Assembly: GCF_016592555.1 (NCBI RefSeq) | Contig: NZ_AP014546.1 | Coordinates: 1,488,001 to 1,552,000 of the forward strand | Length of the DNA stretch: 64,000 nt | Direction: 5' to 3' | Source: Neptunomonas japonica JAMM 1380 | Lineage (GTDB): Bacteria; Pseudomonadota; Gammaproteobacteria; Pseudomonadales; Balneatricaceae | Shown here: one piece after another, positions 27,784 to 38,155 of the stretch | Layout: each line of letters starts with the position of its first letter | Numbering within the stretch: the stretch's first letter is position 1 | Program-made: the position numbers and the translations under genes | The notes under the pieces: model-generated | Database searches by the model: none | What the model saw: the letters and a program-made list of their open reading frames with translations, nothing else | What the model was told of the DNA's origin: nothing

Positions 27784-28716
27784 ATGTCGCAGTCTTTTGC
27801 TTTTGTTTTTCCTGGGCAGGGTTCCCAGCAAGTCGGTATGTTGGCTGCGTTAGCTGCTGAAAACCCAATTATTCAAAATACATATTCTGAAGCGTCAGCC
27901 GTATTAGGCTATGACTTGTGGGATCTTGTACAAAATGGTCCTGAAGCAGATCTTAATCAAACGGACAAAACACAGCCTGCATTGCTGGTGTCGGGTGTTG
28001 CGTTATGGCGTTTATGGCTCGAAAAGGGCGGCGCTAAGCCTGCGATAATGGCTGGTCATAGCTTAGGTGAATATACAGCGCTTGTTTGCGCTGGAGCTAT
28101 CAATTTCGCTGATGCTGTCAATCTAGTTAAATTGCGCGGTGAATATATGCAGGAAGCAGTGCCAGCGGGTACGGGTGCTATGGCTGCTATTCTGGGTTTG
28201 GCTGATGATGCAATTAAGTCAAGCTGTCAGCAGGCGGCACAAGGACAGGTTGTTTCTCCGGTGAATTACAACTGCCCTGGGCAAGTTGTTATTGCTGGCG
28301 AAAAAGATGCTGTGGAAAGGGCTATTACAGCGTGTAAAGAAGCGGGCGCTAAACGTGCCATTCCTTTGCCTGTTAGTGTGCCTTCTCATTGTTCTCTGAT
28401 GAAACCTGCTGCGGATAAATTAGCGCAAACATTAGCAGGTATTACTATTTCAATGCCTGAAATACCTGTGGTACAAAATGTTGCAGCATCTTTGCCTGAG
28501 AGCGTTGAGCAGTTAGCTGAAAACTTGTTAGCTCAGTTGTATAGTCCTGTCTTGTGGACGAATAGTGTGCAGACCATGGTTGATCAAGGTGTAGATACGA
28601 CTATTGAATGTGGTCCAGGCAAGGTACTATCTGGATTAAATAAAAAAATTCACAAGCCGTTAGTGGTTAAAGCAATAAATGATCCGGCAGGGTTAGATGT
28701 TGCGTTAGCGCTGTAA
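27784..28716 (+). CDS. fabD: Malonyl-CoA:ACP transacylase FabD
   Basis: FabD loads malonate onto ACP. The 310-residue protein has FPGQGSQ near its start and the nucleophile motif GHSLGEY. ATG at 27784 (MSQSFAFVFPGQG) follows TTGAGGACATT; the upstream TTG at 27772 is less likely. A 95-base gap separates it from plsX, so it may have its own promoter. Confidence 0.95.
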   Translation: MSQSFAFVFPGQGSQQVGMLAALAAENPIIQNTYSEASAVLGYDLWDLVQNGPEADLNQTDKTQPALLVSGVALWRLWLEKGGAKPAIMAGHSLGEYTALVCAGAINFADAVNLVKLRGEYMQEAVPAGTGAMAAILGLADDAIKSSCQQAAQGQVVSPVNYNCPGQVVIAGEKDAVERAITACKEAGAKRAIPLPVSVPSHCSLMKPAADKLAQTLAGITISMPEIPVVQNVAASLPESVEQLAENLLAQLYSPVLWTNSVQTMVDQGVDTTIECGPGKVLSGLNKKIHKPLVVKAINDPAGLDVALAL

Positions 28717-28734
28717 CAAATAAGGAAGGTTGTG

Positions 28735-29478
28735 ATGAGTATTGAAGGTAAAATTGCCCTTGTTACAGGTGCGACACGCGGTATTGGTAAAGCTATCGCG
28801 TTAGAGCTTGGTCGTCAGGGTGCTATTGTTGTCGGTACGGCAACCAGTGACTCAGGTGCGGGATCTATTAGTGGTTATCTCTCTGAGGCTGGTATAGCGG
28901 GTAAAGGGCTAACATTGGATGTTTCGTCGGCTGAATCGGTTGAGGCTGTTATTAAGGCGATTCAGGACGAATTTGGTGCCGTGGCTATTTTAGTTAATAA
29001 TGCCGGTATTACTCGTGATAACATCATGCTTCGCATGAAAGAAGACGAATGGGATTCCGTATTAAATACAAACCTGACGTCGGTCTATCGTGTGGTAAAA
29101 GGTTGCCTGAGAGGTATGACAAAAGCACGCTGGGGGCGTATTATCAGCGTCAGCTCGGTAGTTGCTTCAATGGGCAATGCTGGCCAAGCTAACTATGCTG
29201 CTGCGAAATCAGGCATGGAAGGTTTTACACGAGCGCTTGCACGTGAAATTGGTTCGCGTAATATTACGGTCAACTGTGTTGCACCCGGATTTATTGATAC
29301 GGATATGACCAGTGGACTACCAGAAGAACAGAAAGCTGCTTTGCAGTCTCAGATTCCTATGAATCGTCTGGGACGCCCTGAAGAGATTGCATCTGTAGTA
29401 GGATTCCTTGCAAGTGATGGGGGAGCGTACGTTACAGGCGAGTCAATCCAGGTAAATGGCGGCATGTACATGAGTTAA
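28735..29478 (+). CDS. fabG: 3-oxoacyl-ACP reductase FabG
   Basis: FabG reduces beta-ketoacyl-ACP with NADPH. The 247-residue SDR has TGATRGIG, NNAGITRDN, and YAAAKSG with the catalytic serine in SVSSVVA, all typical for FabG. The ATG at 28735 is preferred over a GTG three bases earlier because AAGGAAGG lies at better spacing. It is 18 bases after fabD. Confidence 0.96.
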   Translation: MSIEGKIALVTGATRGIGKAIALELGRQGAIVVGTATSDSGAGSISGYLSEAGIAGKGLTLDVSSAESVEAVIKAIQDEFGAVAILVNNAGITRDNIMLRMKEDEWDSVLNTNLTSVYRVVKGCLRGMTKARWGRIISVSSVVASMGNAGQANYAAAKSGMEGFTRALAREIGSRNITVNCVAPGFIDTDMTSGLPEEQKAALQSQIPMNRLGRPEEIASVVGFLASDGGAYVTGESIQVNGGMYMS

Positions 29479-29644
29479 ATCAGCGTATTTGCTTTTAGGA
29501 ATTGTTTTTCTTGGCAATTTGTTGATAATTGGCCGTCAGCCGAAACGAATTTAAACTACCTGCTTGCTATGTATAGGTGGGTTCTAATAAAATCACGATT
29601 TCATACCTTCGGTGTGAAGGGTTGATAAAAAGATAGGAAGAGTT

Positions 29645-29878
29645 ATGAGCAATATTGAAGAGCGCGTTAAAAAAATCATCGCTGAACAGCTGGGTGTTAA
29701 AGAAGAAGAAGTGATCAACGCAGCTTCTTTCGTAGAAGATTTAGGTGCTGACTCTCTCGACACTGTTGAGCTGGTAATGGCTCTTGAAGAAGAGTTTGAG
29801 ACTGAAATTCCAGATGAAGAAGCTGAAAAGATTACGACTGTTCAGCTGGCAATCGATTACGTAAGCGCTCATCAGTAA
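29645..29878 (+). CDS. acpP: Acyl carrier protein
   Basis: The 77-residue acidic carrier of growing acyl chains. The phosphopantetheine attachment serine is S37 in GADSLDT. TAGGAAG lies just before the ATG at 29645. A 166-base gap after fabG and a strong terminator after the gene suggest separate high expression, as is usual for acpP. Confidence 0.98.
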   Translation: MSNIEERVKKIIAEQLGVKEEEVINAASFVEDLGADSLDTVELVMALEEEFETEIPDEEAEKITTVQLAIDYVSAHQ

Positions 29879-29920
29879 TCGAACCGTTTCTTGATCAAAT
29901 TTTGATTAAAGCTTGATCGA

Positions 29921-29955
29921 AAAGCCGCATCTATATACGTAGAGTGCGGCTTTTC
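29921..29955 (+). terminator. Intrinsic terminator after acpP
   Basis: AAAAGCCGCA - 14-base loop region - TGCGGCTTTT lies 45 bases after acpP and before fabF. It probably ends most acpP messages, with read-through into fabF. Confidence 0.8.
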
Positions 29956-29986
29956 TATTTCTATAGATTTTAAATGGAGTGGCGCT

Positions 29987-31225
29987 ATGTCTCGAAGAAG
30001 AGTGGTGGTTACCGGAATGGGTATGTTATCGCCGGTAGGTAACACTGTCCAAGACGCTTGGGATTCTATTCTCGCAGGTAAAAGTGGGGCTGCGTCTATT
30101 GAGCATTTTGATGCTTCTCAGTTTTCTACACGCTTCTCAGCTTCTATTAAGGGGTTCGATGTTGCTGAGTATATGAATCCTAAAGATGCGCGTAAAATGG
30201 ATTTGTTCATCCAATACGGAATGGCTGCGGCTGCTCAGGCAATCAAAGACTCTGGTCTTGAAGTCACTGATGCTAATGCAGCGCGAATTGGCTGTGCTGT
30301 TGGTTCGGGTATTGGCGGACTGACGCTTATTGAAAGTACTCATAACATATTGCAAAAAAGTGGCCCAAGACGTATTTCTCCGTTTTTTGTGCCGGGTAGT
30401 ATTATCAATATGATTTCGGGTAATCTTGCAATTAAGTATGGTCTAAAAGGCCCAAATATTGCTATTACAACTGCATGCACAACGGGCACGCATAATATTG
30501 GCTCAGCTATGCGCATGATCCAGTATGGTGATGCAGATGTTATGTTGGCTGGTGGTGCTGAAATGGCCACGACAGAATTAGGCTTGGGAGGTTTCGCTGC
30601 TGCGCGTGCCTTGTCAACGCGCAATGATGACCCGCAAAGAGCAAGCCGTCCTTGGGACCGTGATCGTGACGGTTTCGTTTTAGGTGATGGTGCTGGTGTG
30701 CTTGTTGTTGAAGAATATGAGCATGCTAAAGCACGTGGTGCACATATTTATTGTGAACTTGCTGGGCTTGGTATGAGTGATGATGCTCATCATATGACCG
30801 CGCCTCCTGCTACAGGGGAAGGTGCTGCTAACTCAATGGCTAATGCTATTCGTGATGCAGGGTTAAATGTTGATCAGGTTCACTATATTAATGCGCATGG
30901 CACATCAACGCCGGCGGGTGACTTAGCCGAAACGAATGCCGCTAAGCGGGTATTTGGTAATGCTACAGATGCCTTGCGAATGAGCTCAACAAAGTCAATG
31001 ACGGGGCATTTGCTGGGTGCGGCGGGAGCGGTTGAAGCAATTTTCTCTATTTTAGCTATCAGAGATCAAGTTGCACCTCCGACGATAAACCTTGATAACC
31101 CTTCAGATGGGTGTGATTTGAACTATGTAGCTCATCAAGCTCAGCCATGTGTTATAGATGCTGCTGTATCTAATTCATTTGGTTTTGGCGGTACAAATGG
31201 CACATTAGTTTTTCGTAAAATCTGA
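29987..31225 (+). CDS. fabF: 3-oxoacyl-ACP synthase II FabF
   Basis: The elongating condensing enzyme of fatty-acid synthesis. The 412-residue protein has the active-site cysteine in [10 protein letters not shown], and the two histidines in [11 protein letters not shown] and [16 protein letters not shown] 29987 follows TGGAGTGG. It lies just before pabC with two bases between them. Confidence 0.97.
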   Translation: MSRRRVVVTGMGMLSPVGNTVQDAWDSILAGKSGAASIEHFDASQFSTRFSASIKGFDVAEYMNPKDARKMDLFIQYGMAAAAQAIKDSGLEVTDANAARIGCAVGSGIGGLTLIESTHNILQKSGPRRISPFFVPGSIINMISGNLAIKYGLKGPNIAITTACTTGTHNIGSAMRMIQYGDADVMLAGGAEMATTELGLGGFAAARALSTRNDDPQRASRPWDRDRDGFVLGDGAGVLVVEEYEHAKARGAHIYCELAGLGMSDDAHHMTAPPATGEGAANSMANAIRDAGLNVDQVHYINAHGTSTPAGDLAETNAAKRVFGNATDALRMSSTKSMTGHLLGAAGAVEAIFSILAIRDQVAPPTINLDNPSDGCDLNYVAHQAQPCVIDAAVSNSFGFGGTNGTLVFRKI

Positions 31226-31227
31226 TA

Positions 31228-32058
31228 GTGCTTGATCTAATAAGGGTTAATGGCGCTGAGTCTCATGAATTAGCGGTCACAGATCGGGGCTTATGTTATG
31301 GCGATGGTTTATTTGAAACTATCAAAGTAATACAAAATAAGCCCTTATTATGGGGTGCGCATATAGCTCGCTTACAAGCGGGTTGTGGGCGTTTGGGAAT
31401 TCCTATTAATGGGCTTGAAGAGCGCTTCAATGCAGACCTTAAAGCGCTTTTGTCCATTAATCCTTATCATACTGCAGTATTAAAGCTCACGGTAACTCGA
31501 GGTTCGGGTCCACGTGGCTACTGTCCACTCAAAGCTCCTAAGTTGACTACTATAACGGCATTGTCTGAAGCGGCTGATTTTATGCGTAAAGCGCATGATG
31601 GTGTCGAGCTTCGTTGGTGTAGTACTCCTTTATCGGTTAATCCATTGCTTGCGGGTATGAAACATCTGAACCGCCTAGAGCAAGTGCTTGCTAGGCAAGA
31701 GTGGGATAGCCCTCACATATCGGAAGGCCTGATGAGAGACCCTAGTGGGTATCTGGTCGAAGGAACTATGAGTAACCTCTTTTGGTGCAAGCAGGGGCAG
31801 ATCTACACGCCTGAGTTGGACCGCTGTGGTGTTGCTGGTGTATTGCGCCAAACTATTATAGATATTGCAGCAGCACAGCTTAAACCTGTAAAAATTGGGC
31901 GCTTTACTGACATGGCACTAAGTGGTGCTGAAGAAGTATTTATTTGTAACTCGCTTATCGATATTTGGCCTGTGATTCAACTGGGTCGTAAAAGTTGGAA
32001 TATTGGGCCGATTACTCAACAGCTACAAACCTTGCTGAAAAAGGAATATAACGTTTGA
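31228..32058 (+). CDS. pabC: Aminodeoxychorismate lyase PabC
   Basis: A PLP enzyme of fold type IV that makes 4-aminobenzoate and pyruvate for folate synthesis. The 276-residue protein has the region LAGMKHLNRLEQVLARQE and the C-terminal EEVFICNSLIDIWPV, typical of PabC. It starts with GTG two bases after fabF and overlaps mltG by 4 bases. Confidence 0.93.
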   Translation: MLDLIRVNGAESHELAVTDRGLCYGDGLFETIKVIQNKPLLWGAHIARLQAGCGRLGIPINGLEERFNADLKALLSINPYHTAVLKLTVTRGSGPRGYCPLKAPKLTTITALSEAADFMRKAHDGVELRWCSTPLSVNPLLAGMKHLNRLEQVLARQEWDSPHISEGLMRDPSGYLVEGTMSNLFWCKQGQIYTPELDRCGVAGVLRQTIIDIAAAQLKPVKIGRFTDMALSGAEEVFICNSLIDIWPVIQLGRKSWNIGPITQQLQTLLKKEYNV

Positions 32059-33092
32059 AACGGGTATTAGTTTTATTTTTTATTTTATTGTTATTAGGCG
32101 CAGCCACTATGGGGTGGTTGTGGCAGGATATGCATCGTTATATGAATGCGTCAATGAACCTAAAAAGCGATATTCCTTCTTTAATTGTCTCTAAGGGAAC
32201 ATCGTTTAACCGTTTGTTAAGCGATTTAGAAGATGATGGCGTGATTAATAAGCCTCTCTATTTTAAAGCTTATGCACGTATTAATAAGCTAGGTGTGAAA
32301 GTCAAAGCGGGCGAGTATCTTGTTGAGAAGAATTTAAGTCCAAATGAGTTGCTGCAAAAATTGGTGTCGGGCAAAGGTGTGCAGCATAGCTTTACGGTAA
32401 TAGAAGGCACAACCTTTAAGCAGTTAAGAGCGCAGTTAGCGCAGCGTGCAGAGCTCATTAAGCAGACTTTGTCTGATAAAACCGATGTGGAAATACTAGC
32501 GGCTTTGGGGGCTAAAGAATCACACCCTGAAGGGCTTTTTTTAGCGGACACATTTCAGGTGGAGCGCAACTCTACCGATTTAGCTTTGCTTGCACGCAGT
32601 TATAACGCTCAGCAGCAGGTACTTAGCAAGCTTTGGGAAGCGCGTGATAAAAAGCTACCCTACAAAACGTCCTACGAAGCGCTGATTATGGCGTCTATCG
32701 TTGAAAAAGAAACAGCCGTAGCCGCTGAGCGACCTCTTATTGCAGGTGTGTTTATTAAGCGTTTAAAAATAGGCATGCGTTTACAAACAGATCCTACTGT
32801 TATCTACGGTATTGGCGATAAATATACAGGTAATATTACGCGCAAAGATTTGCGTAAACCTACCGCTTATAATACCTATACTATTAATGGCTTGCCGCCT
32901 ACTCCAATAGCGATGGTTGGGCGTGAGGCTATTCAAGCCGCTCTAAACCCTAAAGTAGGAAAGTCTTTATATTTTGTTGCCAAGGGTGATGGTAGCCATC
33001 AGTTTTCGCCCTCGCTGAAGGCGCACAACAGGGCAGTGAGGCAGTACCAGTTAAGACGTAAACAACAATACCGTTCAACGCCGGAGAAGTGA
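32055..33092 (+). CDS. mltG: Endolytic murein transglycosylase MltG
   Basis: MltG cuts nascent peptidoglycan strands in the periplasm. The 345-residue protein has an N-terminal membrane anchor (about residues 3-22) and a YceG-like domain with [11 protein letters not shown] bearing the catalytic glutamate and TDPTVIYG. It appears to start with TTG at 32055, overlapping the pabC stop (TTGA). Confidence 0.94.
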   Translation: MKRVLVLFFILLLLGAATMGWLWQDMHRYMNASMNLKSDIPSLIVSKGTSFNRLLSDLEDDGVINKPLYFKAYARINKLGVKVKAGEYLVEKNLSPNELLQKLVSGKGVQHSFTVIEGTTFKQLRAQLAQRAELIKQTLSDKTDVEILAALGAKESHPEGLFLADTFQVERNSTDLALLARSYNAQQQVLSKLWEARDKKLPYKTSYEALIMASIVEKETAVAAERPLIAGVFIKRLKIGMRLQTDPTVIYGIGDKYTGNITRKDLRKPTAYNTYTINGLPPTPIAMVGREAIQAALNPKVGKSLYFVAKGDGSHQFSPSLKAHNRAVRQYQLRRKQQYRSTPEK

Positions 33093-33730
33093 TGGATATC
33101 GCAAAAAAAGGTTGTTTTATTACCATCGAAGGCACAGAAGGTGTTGGTAAAAGCACTAATGTTGAGTTTATTCGCCAGTACTTGTCGAATAAAGGTATTG
33201 GTTTGCGCTTAACCCGTGAGCCGGGTGGAACACCACTTGCTGAAGAAATTCGGGAATTACTACTTCAGCCTAGAGATGAAAAAGTAAGTGATGATGCTGA
33301 AATTCTTTTAGTCTTTGCTGCCAGAGCACAGCATGTTGCTCAAGTGATTAAACCGTCGCTTGAGCAAGGGCTGTGGGTGCTTAGTGACCGCTTTACCGAT
33401 GCAACCTTTGCATATCAGGGCGCAGGGCGCGGTATTAGCTGGAATCGAATACAGCAGCTTGAGCAATACGTGCTCGGGGATTTACGTCCAGACCTGACAG
33501 TTCTATTGGATTTACCTGTCGATGTTGGCATTGCCAGAGCAAAAGAGCGAGGCGCGTTGGATCGCTTTGAGCAGGAAAAACATGATTTCTTCGAGAAAGT
33601 CAGGCAAGGATATCATCATCGCTTAAGGGCTGAGCCTGATCGCTTTGCTTTAATTGATGCCTCTCAGTCTTTAGAAAATGTGCAGCAGCAAATTGCTGCG
33701 GCCTTGGCTGAAAAATTGGATATTAAGTAA
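33092..33730 (+). CDS. tmk: Thymidylate kinase
   Basis: Tmk phosphorylates dTMP. The 212-residue protein shows the P-loop [10 protein letters not shown] and [16 protein letters not shown] lid region. I chose ATG 33092, which overlaps the mltG stop (TGATG) and has GGAG upstream; a GTG three bases earlier is also possible. It overlaps holB by one base (TAATG). Confidence 0.96.
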   Translation: MDIAKKGCFITIEGTEGVGKSTNVEFIRQYLSNKGIGLRLTREPGGTPLAEEIRELLLQPRDEKVSDDAEILLVFAARAQHVAQVIKPSLEQGLWVLSDRFTDATFAYQGAGRGISWNRIQQLEQYVLGDLRPDLTVLLDLPVDVGIARAKERGALDRFEQEKHDFFEKVRQGYHHRLRAEPDRFALIDASQSLENVQQQIAAALAEKLDIK

Positions 33731-34749
33731 TGGAAATTAGTGATCGTTATCATTCACTCAATGCCGCTATTTATCCTTGGTTTGAGGAGCAGTGGCAAAG
33801 AGTATTGCGCTTGCATAATGATAATCACTTGCCGCATGCATTATTACTTAGTGGTATGCCGGGAATTGGTAAGGCGCGTTTAGCTGAGTCAATCGCGGGC
33901 TATGTTATGTGCCATCAACCTCAGACTAATTCTGCGTGTGGGCAATGCCGTAGTTGTGTTTTATTAAACTCAAGCGGGCATCCCGATTTATACTTTCTTC
34001 GCCCAGAAGAAAAAGGCAAGCCTATTAAAGTTGATCAAGTTCGGCAATTAACCGAATTTATGCACAATACTGCCCAGCAGGGTGGGTATCGTGTTGTCGT
34101 ACTTGAGCCGGCGGAGTCTATGAATATTTCAGCCGCGAATGCGTTGTTGAAAACGCTGGAAGAGCCTGGTCGTGATACATTACTTATTTTGATTACTCAC
34201 CAATTAGGGCAAGTGCTTCCTACAGTAAAAAGCAGGTGCCAGCGTTTAGATTGTCACCCTCCGGATGAAACTGTCGCTGTTGAGTGGTTGGTTGAAGCGC
34301 TTTCGGTTGAGTATCAGGAAGCGTTACAGTTGCTTAAAGTCGTGCATGGTGCACCGTTGGCGGGGGTCGATTTTAAACAGCAAGGGCATCAGGCACTGAG
34401 AGCTGATTTTCTGACGGCTTTAAGGGATATTCTTAGGCAGAGAAAATCGCCACCAGAAGTCGCTGGGCAATTTCTAAAAGCCGATCTAGACTTGTTGTTA
34501 GGGTGGTTGCAAGGTTTGCTTGCAGATATTACGCGTATACTATTAATGGGCAGTGATGAATTGGTCCGTAATAAGGATATGCAAAAAATGTTAAAGGGTG
34601 TTGCTAAAAACAGCACAAAGGATAAAATCTTTACGTTAGCTGATCTGATTCAATTTGAAAGGCTGGGCCTGCAGCGCAGACAAAACCCAAATAAGCAGCT
34701 ATTGTTAGAACGTATACTCATAGATTGGTCTGCACTCGTGCGAACCTAG
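33730..34749 (+). CDS. holB: DNA polymerase III delta' subunit HolB
   Basis: The clamp-loader subunit delta'. The 339-residue AAA+ protein has a P-loop-like GMPGIGKA, a cysteine set (CHQPQ...CGQCRSC) that fits the zinc module, and the sensor segment NALLKTLEEPG. It is coupled to tmk by a TAATG overlap. Confidence 0.94.
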   Translation: MEISDRYHSLNAAIYPWFEEQWQRVLRLHNDNHLPHALLLSGMPGIGKARLAESIAGYVMCHQPQTNSACGQCRSCVLLNSSGHPDLYFLRPEEKGKPIKVDQVRQLTEFMHNTAQQGGYRVVVLEPAESMNISAANALLKTLEEPGRDTLLILITHQLGQVLPTVKSRCQRLDCHPPDETVAVEWLVEALSVEYQEALQLLKVVHGAPLAGVDFKQQGHQALRADFLTALRDILRQRKSPPEVAGQFLKADLDLLLGWLQGLLADITRILLMGSDELVRNKDMQKMLKGVAKNSTKDKIFTLADLIQFERLGLQRRQNPNKQLLLERILIDWSALVRT

Positions 34750-34770
34750 AGAAGGAGTTCTCAAGATACA

Positions 34771-35121
34771 ATGTCAGTTGTTCCGCGCATAAGCCACGGC
34801 ATATTGTCTCTTAATATAGAGACCAAAGAAGATCTGTATAAGGCTTACATGCCTTTTGTTGCTAATGGTGGCATATTTATCCCCACAGCTCGCTCATATC
34901 AGCTTGGTGAGGAGGTGTTTATGCTTCTTACTCTAATGGATGATCCTGATAAGATACCGGTGACGGGTAAAGTTATCTGGGTTACACCTAAGGCGCCGCA
35001 AGGTGGTAAAAAGCCGGGTATTGGTATTCAGCTCTCCCCTGAAGATACGACACTTGTTCAGAAAATCGAGACTCATTTGGCTGGAGCTCTTAACTCCGGT
35101 CGTCCAACTAACACTCTTTAA
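34771..35121 (+). CDS. pilZ: PilZ-domain protein
   Basis: A 116-residue type IV pilus PilZ protein. The conserved VANGGIFIPTARSYQLGEEVFMLL and VTGKVIWVTP segments are present. This PilZ group lacks the RxxxR c-di-GMP-binding motif, and none is visible here, so it probably does not bind c-di-GMP. It lies between holB and tatD as in Pseudomonas. Confidence 0.93.
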   Translation: MSVVPRISHGILSLNIETKEDLYKAYMPFVANGGIFIPTARSYQLGEEVFMLLTLMDDPDKIPVTGKVIWVTPKAPQGGKKPGIGIQLSPEDTTLVQKIETHLAGALNSGRPTNTL

Positions 35122-35132
35122 TTTGTATTCTT

Positions 35133-35933
35133 ATGTTCATTGATTCTCATTGTCACCTCGACAAGTTAGACCTGTCCCCATACGATAATAACTTCTCAGC
35201 CATGTTGGCCGCTGCTTTTGAAAGAGATATTTCACGCTTACTATGTGTCTCTATTGATATTGAGCAGTTTGAAGGAATGTATAAACTAATAGAAGATCAA
35301 GCAAAGATTTTTGCCTCTTTTGGCGTTCATCCACTTCATGTTGAAGATGAGGCTGGGGTGATTTCGGTTCAAGGTTTACTTGATAAAACAAAGCAGCACT
35401 CCAAAATTGTCGCTATTGGTGAAACCGGACTAGATTATTTTTATCAGACCGAGACAAAAGCACTGCAACAGCAAAGCTTTATTAATCATTTACAAGCGGC
35501 GGCTCAATTAGCCTTGCCCGTTATCGTGCATACGCGAGATGCGCGTGAAGACACGCTGGCACTTATTAACGCACATGGAGGAGATGCTGGGGGGGTATTG
35601 CATTGCTTTACCGAATCTCTTGAAATGGCAAAAGCCGCGTTAGATATGAACTATTTAATTTCGTTTTCTGGCATTGTCACTTTTCGTAATGCTCAAGAGT
35701 TGCGTGACGTCGTTAAAGCCATCCCGTTAGAAAAAATTCTGATAGAAACTGATGCACCTTATCTTGCACCGATTCCCCACAGAGGTAAGAAAAATGAACC
35801 TAAATATGTGGTTGAAGTTGCTCAGTGTATCGCCGATATCAAAGGGGTTTCATTAGAGAAGGTTGCTCAAGTATCCACTGAAAATTTCTATCAACTGTTT
35901 TCAAAAGCTGCTGAACTGGATGGTTTGAAATAA
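35133..35933 (+). CDS. tatD: TatD-family metal-dependent DNase
   Basis: A 266-residue TIM-barrel hydrolase. Metal ligands are visible in FIDSHCHLD, the glutamate in AIGETGLDYF, and the aspartate in IETDAPYLAP. It lies 11 bases after pilZ and overlaps the following radical SAM gene by one base. Confidence 0.95.
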   Translation: MFIDSHCHLDKLDLSPYDNNFSAMLAAAFERDISRLLCVSIDIEQFEGMYKLIEDQAKIFASFGVHPLHVEDEAGVISVQGLLDKTKQHSKIVAIGETGLDYFYQTETKALQQQSFINHLQAAAQLALPVIVHTRDAREDTLALINAHGGDAGGVLHCFTESLEMAKAALDMNYLISFSGIVTFRNAQELRDVVKAIPLEKILIETDAPYLAPIPHRGKKNEPKYVVEVAQCIADIKGVSLEKVAQVSTENFYQLFSKAAELDGLK

Positions 35934-36832
35934 TGTGGACGATGCCGCCGGTTGATTACATAGAGCCGTTGTTTCGACCGCCCAGTGAGGCGCATTCTCT
36001 TATCTTGCAGGTCACCAATGGTTGTAGTTGGAATCGTTGTGTCTATTGTGAGATGTACACGCAGCCGCAGAAAAAGTTCAAACCAAAATCAGAAAAAGAA
36101 ATACTGGCAGAAATTCAGCGTTGCGGTGAGCAGCTGCCGAATACGCGTCGAATTTTTCTGGCAGATGGTGATGCAATGGCGCTTTCCTTTAGGCGCTTAA
36201 AAAGCATTCTAGAAGCGATTAAGCAGCACCTACCTAAGGTGTCTCGTATAACGGCTTATTGTTTGCCCAGTAATGTGAAGAAAAAGACAGTTGAAGAGCT
36301 AACAGAGCTAAAATCTCTCGGACTATCGATGCTTTATATCGGTGTTGAAACCGGTGATGATGAGCTACTTACGCTAATTGATAAAGGTGAAACCTACCAG
36401 TCTACCTATGATGGCTTAATAAAATTGCAAGCAGCCGGTATTAAGCGCTCGGTCATGGTGATTAATGGTTTAGGTGGGCAGTTGTATAGCGAACAGCATG
36501 CACGTGAAACAGCGCGGTTAATGAATGCTACACAACCTGAATATTTAGCGAGCCTAGTGCTGTTCTTTTCTAACGGCGACCAGCGTTACCGAGAAGCCTT
36601 TAATGACAAGTATTATGGTATGAATGATATTCAGCTATTTGAGGAAATGCAGCAGTTTGTAGGGGCGCTAGACTTACATAAAACTATCTTCAGAAGTGAT
36701 CATGCATCTAATGTACTGGTGTTAAAAGGGGTATTAGGTGCTGATAAAACACGCTTGCTAGACCAACTAAACGCGGCAGTTGCTGGTGAGTCATCTGTCT
36801 TTTTACGACACTCTAGCGACAGAAGTCTCTAG
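35933..36832 (+). CDS. Radical SAM protein (COG1032-like)
   Basis: A 299-residue radical SAM protein with cluster motif CSWNRCVYC (CX4CX2C), a spacing found in this family. The GVETGDDELL segment is the typical SAM-contacting strand. It has no B12-binding domain. It is translationally coupled to tatD (TAATG). The reaction is unknown. Confidence 0.85.
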   Translation: MWTMPPVDYIEPLFRPPSEAHSLILQVTNGCSWNRCVYCEMYTQPQKKFKPKSEKEILAEIQRCGEQLPNTRRIFLADGDAMALSFRRLKSILEAIKQHLPKVSRITAYCLPSNVKKKTVEELTELKSLGLSMLYIGVETGDDELLTLIDKGETYQSTYDGLIKLQAAGIKRSVMVINGLGGQLYSEQHARETARLMNATQPEYLASLVLFFSNGDQRYREAFNDKYYGMNDIQLFEEMQQFVGALDLHKTIFRSDHASNVLVLKGVLGADKTRLLDQLNAAVAGESSVFLRHSSDRSL

Positions 36833-36964
36833 TTTCGTACTTCTTTGGTACTTTTCTTTGGTGCTTTCTTTTTTGTCCTGTTTTGGTGTGCTATAAACTT
36901 TAGTAGTAATTGTTATAAAAACACACGCTATTATAAAAAAAACCACATCAGCAGGAATATTCAT

Positions 36965-38065
36965 ATGAGACGTCCCGTTCGAATTGCCGTTACTGGTGCC
37001 GCTGGCGCAATTAGCTATAGCCTTTTATTTAAAATTGCCGCTGGTGAGATGATGGGTAAAGACCAGCCAGTTATATTACAGCTTATAGAGTTGCCTCATG
37101 CGATGGAGTCCCTTCGCGGCGTAGCAATGGAGCTGGAAGATTGTGCTTACCCTTTGCTACATACTATTACATTGCATGATAACGTTGAAGATGGCTTCAA
37201 GAGCGCACATTATGCGTTGTTAGTTGGCGCTAGACCACGTGGCCCAGGTATGGAGCGTAGTGATCTTTTAGAGGTCAATGCAGAAATCTTCGCTCGCCAA
37301 GGTAAAGCACTAAACGACTATGCTAACCGAGATGTAAAAGTACTGGTTACGGGTAACCCAGCTAATACCAATGCGTTGATCGCTAGCCGTAATGCGCCTG
37401 ATTTAAGCCCTTCACAATTCACCTGCCTAACACGCCTTGATCACAACCGTGCTAAAGGTATTCTTGCTAGCCAGTCCGGTGCTACTGCGCGAGATATTAA
37501 CGGCATTATTATTTGGGGGAACCATTCGCCTACGCAATATCCAGACCTGCACCATGCGACTATCTTGGGTGAACCTGCGTTATCGCAAATTGATTTTAAC
37601 TGGTATAACGATGTGTTCATTCCACAAATTCAACAACGTGGTGGAGAGATTATTCAGGCGCGTGGTTTATCCAGCGCCGCTTCTGCAGCACAGGCTATCG
37701 TCAATCAAATGCATGATTGGGTTCTGGGTACGGAGCCGGGTGAAATTGTCAGCATGGGGATTCTTAGTGATGGCAGCTATGGCATTGCTAAAGGTATTTT
37801 TTATTCATACCCAGTACGTTGTAACTATGGCCGTTACCAGATTGTGCAAGGCATCGAGATCAACGACTATAGTAGAGGCCGTCTGAGTACAACTGAGAAA
37901 GAGCTGTTAGAAGAAAGGTCTGTGATTGACCATCTGTTGCCTAAAGAGACAGAGGCATCGCATCTTAACTTGTCGATTTGTTTACGTTCAGGTGTGACCT
38001 TGTATGCCGATGGTACAGGCCCGGATCAAAACAGTAAGTTCATGACAACAAATCGCGTCATGTAA
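36965..38065 (+). CDS. mdh: NAD-dependent malate dehydrogenase with C-terminal extension
   Basis: A 366-residue malate dehydrogenase of the cytosolic-type (type 2) clade. It shows [13 protein letters not shown] for NAD binding, [13 protein letters not shown] and [10 protein letters not shown] substrate arginines, and the catalytic histidine in [12 protein letters not shown]. The start at 36965 ([11 protein letters not shown]) fits the family; an open frame runs 120 bases further up but encodes a non-conserved hydrophobic stretch. About 37 residues follow the normal family end (SVIDHLLP), so the protein is longer than the usual 325-330 residues. A strong terminator follows. Confidence 0.92.
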   Translation: MRRPVRIAVTGAAGAISYSLLFKIAAGEMMGKDQPVILQLIELPHAMESLRGVAMELEDCAYPLLHTITLHDNVEDGFKSAHYALLVGARPRGPGMERSDLLEVNAEIFARQGKALNDYANRDVKVLVTGNPANTNALIASRNAPDLSPSQFTCLTRLDHNRAKGILASQSGATARDINGIIIWGNHSPTQYPDLHHATILGEPALSQIDFNWYNDVFIPQIQQRGGEIIQARGLSSAASAAQAIVNQMHDWVLGTEPGEIVSMGILSDGSYGIAKGIFYSYPVRCNYGRYQIVQGIEINDYSRGRLSTTEKELLEERSVIDHLLPKETEASHLNLSICLRSGVTLYADGTGPDQNSKFMTTNRVM

Positions 38066-38081
38066 GTTTATTGAGCAGAAT

Positions 38082-38115
38082 AAAAAAGCCTCTGTTCGTT
38101 AACAGAGGCTTTTTT
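38082..38115. terminator. Bidirectional terminator between mdh and cheW
   Basis: AAAAAAGCCTCTGTT - loop - AACAGAGGCTTTTTT has runs on both sides and serves both the rightward mdh and the leftward cheW-like gene. Confidence 0.9.
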
Positions 38116-38155
38116 ATATGTGTTGAGAAGTGCTTAATGATACTGCTATGGCAGT

